Source: Verrucomicrobiaceae bacterium
GTDB taxonomy: Bacteria; Verrucomicrobiota; Verrucomicrobiia; Verrucomicrobiales; DEV007
NCBI GenBank assembly: GCA_004211885.1
Contig: SHBV01000030.1
Location: 1 to 33,217 of the forward strand
DNA length: 33,217 nucleotides
Direction of reading: 5' to 3'
Shown here: positions 32,698 through 33,217 of the stretch, piece by piece
Layout: each line of letters starts with the position of its first letter
Numbering within the stretch: the first letter of the stretch is position 1
Program-made: the position numbers and the translations under genes
The notes under the pieces: generated by a model
Databases searched by the model: none
What the model was told of the DNA's origin: nothing
Seen by the model: only the letters and a program-made list of their open reading frames with translations

Positions 32698-32741
32698 CAG
32701 GCATTGATGAGGGGAAAAAAGCAAAGAAATAACTGCATATT

Positions 32742-32948
32742 ATGGCAGAAGAAACTACAACTGAAATCCTTAAAGGAAAAGTAATGAGCCTTGAGGAGAG
32801 GGTTAATATTCTTGAATCTAAACTTGAGGATGAGAGGGAGGACCTTGAAAAGCTCAAGGAAGTAGCTGATCAAGATCACAAGAAGCTTGAGAGTATCAAA
32901 ACCATTAAGCCTCCTTCTCCGACTCCGGTGACTCCGGTAGGTCTTTAA
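32742..32948 (+). CDS. Small acidic coiled-coil protein
   Basis: 68 residues, no signal peptide. Residues 12-54 form a strong heptad coiled coil (KVMSLEERVNILESKLEDER, then EDLEKLKEVADQDHKKLESI), and the tail is Pro-rich (PPSPTPVTPVGL). It distantly resembles SlyX in shape (LEERV..LE.K start, Pro-rich end) but lacks the PPPHY tail. The length and steady codon pattern argue for a real gene, but I have no family match. A 10-bp repeat lies just upstream and a hairpin lies 26 bases downstream. Confidence 0.5.
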   Translation: MAEETTTEILKGKVMSLEERVNILESKLEDEREDLEKLKEVADQDHKKLESIKTIKPPSPTPVTPVGL

Positions 32949-32973
32949 GGATATTTCCTTAGATTTATATGGG

Positions 32974-32999
32974 TTGCATTGCAATTAAAGGCAGTGCAA
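32974..32999. terminator. Hairpin between convergent genes, possible terminator
   Basis: TTGCATTGC (32974-32982) and GCAGTGCAA (32991-32999) pair over nine positions with one wobble around an 8-base loop. A T-rich run (33011-33018) follows some bases later on the + strand. It lies between the coiled-coil gene and htpG, which face each other. Confidence 0.35.
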
Positions 33000-33028
33000 G
33001 AGGTTAGGTTTTGTTTTTACTCTGGGCC

Positions 33029-33217
33029 TTAATTCAGGGATTTCAGCATAATATCGTAAACCCTGTTCACCATATTCTTGCTTTCATCAAGTAGCCCCGC
33101 AGAGAGCAGAGCATTATCAACGATTTGTTCGGCAACCATAATTGCTAAATCTGGTTGGCTCTGACGAACTTCTTGAAGTTTCTTTATAAGATCATGGCGT
33201 GGATTCAATTCAATCTC
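33029..33217 (-). CDS. htpG: Hsp90 chaperone HtpG, C-terminal end (cut by window edge)
   Basis: The last 62 codons and stop of a leftward gene entering from the right edge. The reading EIELNPRHDLIKKLQEV, then LAIMVAEQIVDNALLSAGLL, matches the HtpG C-terminal dimerisation domain (family pattern LEINPRHPLIKxL and QLYDNALLAAGLL). Only the dimerisation region can be seen; the ATPase domain lies outside the window. Confidence 0.92.
   Translation of the reverse strand, partial: EIELNPRHDLIKKLQEVRQSQPDLAIMVAEQIVDNALLSAGLLDESKNMVNRVYDIMLKSLN

Noticed and set aside
32742..32948. Assignment of the short coiled-coil gene to SlyX
   Set aside because: General coiled-coil resemblance only; the SlyX PPPHY tail is absent.
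1..33217. tRNA, rRNA, CRISPR, insertion sequence or phage genes
   Set aside because: No gap longer than about 220 bases exists between genes, and no cloverleaf, repeat-spacer array, transposase or phage motif was seen in gaps or proteins.

Overview
The window looks like a piece of a free-living, probably aquatic Verrucomicrobiota chromosome, moderately A+T-rich. No rRNA or marker gene fixes the lineage. The inference rests on PVC-type families seen together: a planctomycete-type cytochrome c (PSCyt1) plus SUMF1 protein, a Tat-exported Gfo/Idh/MocA oxidoreductase, an ECF sigma factor next to a YfbK-like protein, a delta-60 repeat protein, and a minor-pilin set of the verrucomicrobial type. There are no insertion sequences, phage genes, tRNAs or CRISPR arrays, and no gene-free stretch longer than about 220 bases.

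Layout. Bases 1-4996 hold a leftward run: Gfo/Idh/MocA oxidoreductase, PSCyt1-SUMF1 protein, ApbE flavin transferase, and the N-terminal part of a secreted pyruvate phosphate dikinase-like protein cut by the window edge. Bases 5168-7186 hold an ECF sigma factor and a YfbK-like membrane protein that has lost its von Willebrand A domain. Bases 7300-8968 hold a PIG-L deacetylase and NagB for amino sugars. Then come clpB and a creatininase-family amidohydrolase. Bases 12612-14635 hold a second, leftward ECF module (sigma, membrane-anchored candidate anti-sigma, PDZ protein). A sugar nucleotidyltransferase follows.

From 15867 to 32093 everything reads rightward and concerns one type IV pilus or type II secretion-like machine. 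It opens with a 1286-residue protein that joins a prepilin N-terminus to chitobiase-like domains and 13 delta-60 repeats, a predicted pair of beta-propellers. Next come a PilT ATPase, four genes in the position and with the topology of PilM/N/O/P, three minor-pilin-like genes, and PilC. Then a small pilin sits in its own terminator-bounded unit, followed by three more prepilins and a PilB ATPase with an enlarged N-terminal region. No secretin and no prepilin peptidase are encoded here. The giant pilin and the terminator-bounded pilin share an unusual upstream motif, which suggests co-regulation. The simplest picture is a pilus whose filament is built mainly from the 27872-28267 product, with a tip or side complex carrying the beta-propeller protein as adhesin or receptor.

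The right end (32090-33217) holds a small lipoprotein, a short coiled-coil gene preceded by a 10-bp tandem repeat, and the C-terminus of HtpG. The most noteworthy items are the giant pilin-propeller fusion, the two clean domain losses (VWA in the YfbK-like protein, most of the second PSCyt1 in the SUMF1 protein), the shared pilin promoter motif, and the secreted dikinase-like protein.
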